The notes below the pieces were generated by a model. It searched no databases. It was not told the DNA's origin and was given only the letters and a program-made list of their open reading frames with translations. From Sipunculus nudus (taxonomy: Eukaryota; Annelida; Sipuncula; Golfingiida; Sipunculidae): DNA of 64,000 nt. Made by a program: the position numbers and the translations under genes. Positions 59,131 to 64,000 of the stretch are shown in pieces. Numbering within the stretch: position 1 is the first letter of the stretch; each line of letters opens with the position of its first letter. Location: NCBI GenBank assembly GCA_026874595.1, contig CM049313.1, positions 78,918,659 to 78,982,658 on the forward strand, in the 5' to 3' direction.

Positions 59131-61292
59131 TACGGTCCGCCATGTACCCCGGCGGTCGGCACCTTTTATTTTGTTTTCGTTGTCGCCAAACATTACTCGC
59201 CAGGTGTCATTGATGTCAATTACAAGGACTTATGCTTGTTAGGTCAGCTAACTGTAAGTCAACTGAGGTATATAGCAATGGCGCTTTGACCGTCGTGCGT
59301 CCTGCCGTCCGTTCGCAGGGCACAAGTTGTAACTGATGGTCTCAGAAACTGCTAAGTAAAGATCCAGGGAGGTCATTAAAAAATATCCTCGGAAACCTGA
59401 AATTAGGTCACTTCGACCTATATCCTTCCATCTATATAGCTTGAAAGTACCCCACAAAGTAAAAAAAAATTGATATCAAATATGGATTGTCATGAAAATT
59501 GCCTTATATATTGACAATAAATAATTTTGTCATTTCCCTTAATGGGCTGACGCCACCTGCATTTTTCTTATTGTAACGAATATTTATTTCTATTATTTTA
59601 CTATATAATGACAACAATCATGTCATTTTATCAGCTGTGATTACATCTAGTGTCCCAAAACCTGGTGTGTTTATTGACTACAAATAGTAATCACCCTGTC
59701 TGTGTGTCTGTACGTCTGTCTGTCTGTTCATCCACACAATTTTGTTTCCAGATGATAATTCCAGGTTGGTTTGACAAATCTTGACTTACATATGGCCCCC
59801 CACTGAAGCACGAATCTGTAAGATTTTTGGGTTATGAGGTCAAAGGTCGAGGTCACAGGACTCACTTGTTTAAAAAGATTATGGTTGCATTTTATGCCAA
59901 GCTTTTCATCCCAAACCTTCCATCTTGCGCATTTAGCTGACTTGGCAGTATGTGGGAGAGCATAAATGATTTTTCTGGGTCGCCATTAGAGTAAGAACCC
60001 TGTCGATTTTAGGGCCCAGCGATCAAAGACGAAGGTTACAGGACCCATTTCTATAAAAAGAATGCGTATGCATTTCAAGCCAAACTTTATGTCACAAACC
60101 TTGTATCTTCCGGATATTGCTCACCTGTCGATAGTGGAAGATTCTCTTAGATTTCGGGGTCATAGGGTCAAAGGTCAAAGTCACAGGGCCCTTCGGTTCA
60201 CAAATTAGGTTATGGTGGAAATCTGCTTTGGGCAGACAGTTTGGCTTTAAATATTGGTTTTATTAATGACCCACAACTAAAGTAAGAACCATTTTGATTT
60301 ATAGTGTCCAGAGATCGAAGGTGAAGGTTATAGGAGCCTCATCTTTAAAAAGATTATGGAAGCACTGTAAAGCAAACTTTTCATCCCAAACTTTCCATCT
60401 TTCACACATGGCTTACTCGCCCAAAGTGAGGAAATCTGTAGCCTTTTGGGTTACCTGGTCAGAGTTAAAGGTCACTTTTATAAAGATTGTTACAGAAATC
60501 GAAATGCTGCAAGTTCAAGGATAATAAGTTCTCCGATTTTTTGGTCACGAGGTCATTGATTTAAGGTCACAGGACTGTCATTCTGAAAAATTTCTTTAAA
60601 AAATATCCTGATAGACAAATTCAGTTGAGCGTCGAGACCCATGAGTCCTTAGTTTGAGATAAATCATTTAAATTAGTATTGAGTTTTTATTAGCATTAAG
60701 AAAGAACTTGAATATTTGCAACCCGCAGTATTGACTCTTTGTCCTGTATGTTAAAAGATCATACCTTGTAATCAATTCTGAACAGACTGAGTCGCTGGAT
60801 ATTCAGAAAATAAAATTCTGAGAGGGTACTCTCAGAGAATTGGAAGAAAATCTAGTTATGTCGGTAGTAAGGCAGTTCAGTTGAGTATCCTGTTATTGGA
60901 CATTTACCACACGAGCTGAGCAGGCATTTCTATTAATTTTTCTTGATATAGATAGTTTGAAATAACGAGACCCGCCAAATTACTTTTTGAGCCTCAACGA
61001 ATAATTTGATAGTAACTAAGAAATTCAGGAACATTTTAACTTGTATCCTCACTGATATGGAAAATTAAACTCTTTCCAGACATTGACAGCATTTGTGATA
61101 TGACTTTGTGAAATCAATACCACATTGATTTTCAATTTTAAATGTCTGCTTTTCAAGAGAAAGCGTTCATGTAATTGCACTGGTAATAGAAGGAACGGAA
61201 ATGCTCTCACCATTTTAATTTTGTGAAATGAGAAGCAGATGATCAATTGAGGATAGCGAATGGGGGGGAAATCATGACACTATTGTATGCCG

Positions 61293-61365
61293 GCCTAGAT
61301 AGCTCAGTTGGGAGAGCGTTAGACTGAAGATCTAAAGGTCCCTGGTTCAATCCCGGGTCTGGGCA
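61293..61365 (+). tRNA. tRNA-Phe(GAA), array unit 4
   Basis: Identical 73-nt sequence, 2235 bp after the previous copy. Confidence 0.8.
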
Positions 61366-63527
61366 TACGGTCCGCCATGTACCCCGGCGGTCGGCACCTT
61401 TTATTTTGTTTTCGTTGTCGCCAAACATTACTCGCCAGGTGTCATTGATGTCAATTACAAGGACTTATGCTTGTTAGGTCAGCTAACTGTAAGTCAACTG
61501 AGGTATATAGCAATGGCGCTTTGACCGTCGTGCGTCCTGCCGTCCGTTCGCAGGGCACAAGTTGTAACTGATGGTCCCAGAAACTGCTAAGTAAAGATCC
61601 AGGGAGGTCATTTTAAAATATTCTCGGAAACCTGAAATTAGGTCACTTCGACCTATATCCTTCCACCTATATAGCTTGAAAGTACCCCACAAAGTAAAAA
61701 AAAATTGATATCAAATATGGATTGTCATGAAAATTGCCTTATATATTGACTATAAATAATTTTGTCATTTCCCTTAATGGGCTGACGCCACCTGCATTTT
61801 TCTTATTGTAACGAATATTTATTTCTATTATTTTACTATATAATGACAACAATCATGTCATTTTATCAGCTGTGATTACATCTAGTGTCCCAAAACCTGG
61901 TGTGTTTATTGACTACAAATAGTAATCACCCTGTCTGTGTGTCTGTACGTCTGTCTGTCTGTTCATCCACACAATTTTGTTTCCAGATGATAATTCCAGG
62001 TTGGTTTGACAAATCTTGACTTACATATGGCCCCCCACTGAAGCACGAATCTGTAAGATTTTTGGGTTATGAGGTCAAAGGTCGAGGTCACAGGACTCAC
62101 TTGTTTAAAAAGATTATGGTTGCATTTTATGCCAAGCTTTTCATCCCAAACCTTCCATCTTGCGCATTTAGCTGACTTGGCAGTATGTGGGAGAGCATAA
62201 ATGATTTTTCTGGGTCGCCATTAGAGTAAGAACCCTGTCGATTTTAGGGCCCAGCGATCAAAGACGAAGGTTACAGGACCCATTTCTATAAAAAGAATGC
62301 GTATGCATTTCAAGCCAAACTTTATGTCACAAACCTTGTATCTTCCGGATATTGCTCACCTGTCGATAGTGGAAGATTCTCTTAGATTTCGGGGTCATAG
62401 GGTCAAAGGTCAAAGTCACAGGGCCCTTCGGTTCACAAATTAGATTATGGTGGAAATCTGCTTTGGACAGACAGTTTGGCTTTAAATATTGGTTTTATTA
62501 ATGACCCACAACTAAAGTAAGAACCATTTTGATTTATAGTGTCCAGAGATCGAAGGTGAAGGTTATAGGAGCCTCATCTTTAAAAAGATTATGGAAGCAC
62601 TGTAAATCAAACTTTTCATCCCAAACTTTCCATCTTTCACACATGGCTTACTCGCCCAAAGTGAGGAAATCTGTAGCCTTTTGGGTTACCTGGTCAGAGT
62701 TAAAGGTCACTTTTATAAAGATTGTTACAGAAATCGAAATGCTGCAAGTTCAAGGATAATAAGTTCTCCGATTTTTTGGTCACGAGGTCATTGATTTAAG
62801 GTCACAGGACTGTCATTCTGAAAAATTTCTTTAAAAAATATCCTGATAGACAAATTCAGTTGAGCGTCGAGACCCATGAGTCCTTAGTTTGAGATAAATC
62901 TTTTAAATTAGTATTGAGTTTTTATTAGCATTAAGAAAGAACTTGAATATTTGCAACCCGCAGTATTGACTCTTTGTCCTGTATGTTAAAAGATCATACC
63001 TTGTAATCAATTCTGAACAGACTGAGTCGCTGGATATTCAGAAAATAAAATTCTGAGAGGGTACTCTCAGAGAATTGGAAGAAAATCTAGTTATGTCGGT
63101 AGTAAGGCAGTTCAGTTGAGTATCCTGTTATTGGACATTTACCACACGAGCTGAGCAGGCATTTCTATGAATTTTTCTTGATATAGATAGTTTGAAATAA
63201 CGAGACCCGCCAAATTACTTTTTGAGCCTCAACGAATAATTTGATAGTAACTAAGAAATTCAGGAACATTTTAACTTGTATCCTCACTGATATGGAAAAT
63301 TAAACTCTTTCCAGACATTGACAGCATTTGTGATATGACTTTGTGAAATCAATACCACATTGATTTTCAATTTTAAATGTCTGCTTTTCAAGAGAAAGCG
63401 TTCATGTAATTGCACTGGTAATAGAAGGAACGGAAATGCTCTCACCATTTTAATTTTGTGAAATGAGAAGCAGATGATCAATTGAGGATAGCGAATGGGG
63501 GGGAAATCATGACACTATTGTATGCCG

Positions 63528-63600
63528 GCCTAGATAGCTCAGTTGGGAGAGCGTTAGACTGAAGATCTAAAGGTCCCTGGTTCAATCCCGGGTCTGGGCA
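63528..63600 (+). tRNA. tRNA-Phe(GAA), array unit 5
   Basis: Identical 73-nt sequence in the unit truncated by the window edge. Confidence 0.8.
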
Positions 63601-64000
63601 TACGGTCCGCCATGTACCCCGGCGGTCGGCACCTTTTATTTTGTTTTCGTTGTCGCCAAACATTACTCGCCAGGTGTCATTGATGTCAATTACAAGGACT
63701 TATGCTTGTTAGGTCAGCTAACTGTAAGTCAACTGAGGTATATAGCAATGGCGCTTTGACCGTCGTGCGTCCTGCCGTCCGTTCGCAGGGCACAAGTTGT
63801 AACTGATGGTCTCAGAAACTGCTAAGTAAAGATCCAGGGAGGTCATTAAAAAATATCCTCGGAAACCTGAAATTAGGTCACTTCGACCTATATCCTTCCA
63901 TCTATATAGCTTGAAAGTACCCCACAAAGTAAAAAAAAATTGATATCAAATATGGATTGTCATGAAAATTGCCTTATATATTGACAATAAATAATTTTGT

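Larger units (their letters stand above)
54583..64000 (+). repeat. Tandem array of 2235-bp units with tRNA-Phe heads
   Basis: Four complete units (54583-56818, 56819-59053, 59054-61288, 61289-63523) and a partial fifth run off the right edge. Unit spacing is 2236 then 2235 three times, and units differ at few scattered bases. The first unit is joined to unrelated sequence exactly at GCCGGCCTAGAT, four bases before the tRNA, so the tRNA end marks the array edge. Within each unit come the tRNA, a hairpin and T-run, then a copy of the dispersed repeat (from about +190 to +1610), then about 600 bp of other sequence. No protein gene is recognised. Confidence 0.95.

Overview
The window looks like metazoan nuclear DNA, most likely from a lophotrochozoan and probably a mollusc. 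It is AT-rich and full of (TA)n tracts, minisatellites and satellites, and it carries tRNA-derived repeats. Its protein genes are secreted animal-type heparanases (GH79) with no bacterial operon features. The species cannot be named from sequence alone.

The genic content is an array of six heparanase-like loci over about 50 kb. Each is essentially one uninterrupted reading frame of about 1.5 kb, so the coding regions are intronless. Locus 1 (minus, 1022-2600) is frameshifted. Locus 2 (plus, 3770-5296) is intact except for one in-frame TAA. Locus 3 (plus, 11774-13247) is broken by a deletion of about 20 nt. Loci 4 (15359-16882), 5 (26504-28057) and 6 (49480-51072) are intact, with a signal peptide, both catalytic glutamates and the C-terminal cysteine pair. 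The proteins lack the long linker that is cut out of human heparanase. The 3' half of the genes is much more alike between loci than the 5' half, which suggests gene conversion. Every locus has a CATGTG-type E-box 100-175 bp upstream of its ATG, often as the TCATGTGA/TCACATGA octamer or as a pair.

Tandem repeats fill the space between loci. There is a 26-bp minisatellite (about 7.98-9.57 kb), a 52-bp minisatellite (18.15-19.69 kb), a 5.75-kb satellite of mixed 40/42/53-bp units (19.78-25.53 kb) and a 68-bp minisatellite (46.09-46.63 kb).

From 28557 to 44027 lies a giant, nearly perfect palindrome with arms of about 7.5 and 7.85 kb around a spacer of about 126 bp. Each arm holds, from outside in, a heparanase gene relic, an array of about 338-bp repeats, a tRNA-Phe-headed SINE, a decayed transposon-type integrase fragment and a 44-bp minisatellite. 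The two arms differ by eight units of that minisatellite.

From 54583 to the right edge (continuing beyond it) is a tandem array of 2235-bp units. Each unit begins with an intact tRNA-Phe(GAA) sequence followed by a small hairpin and a T-run. Each also contains a copy of the dispersed repeat family seen in the palindrome, with direct AGGTCA repeats like nuclear-receptor sites. The remaining intergenic DNA shows nothing recognisable beyond microsatellites.
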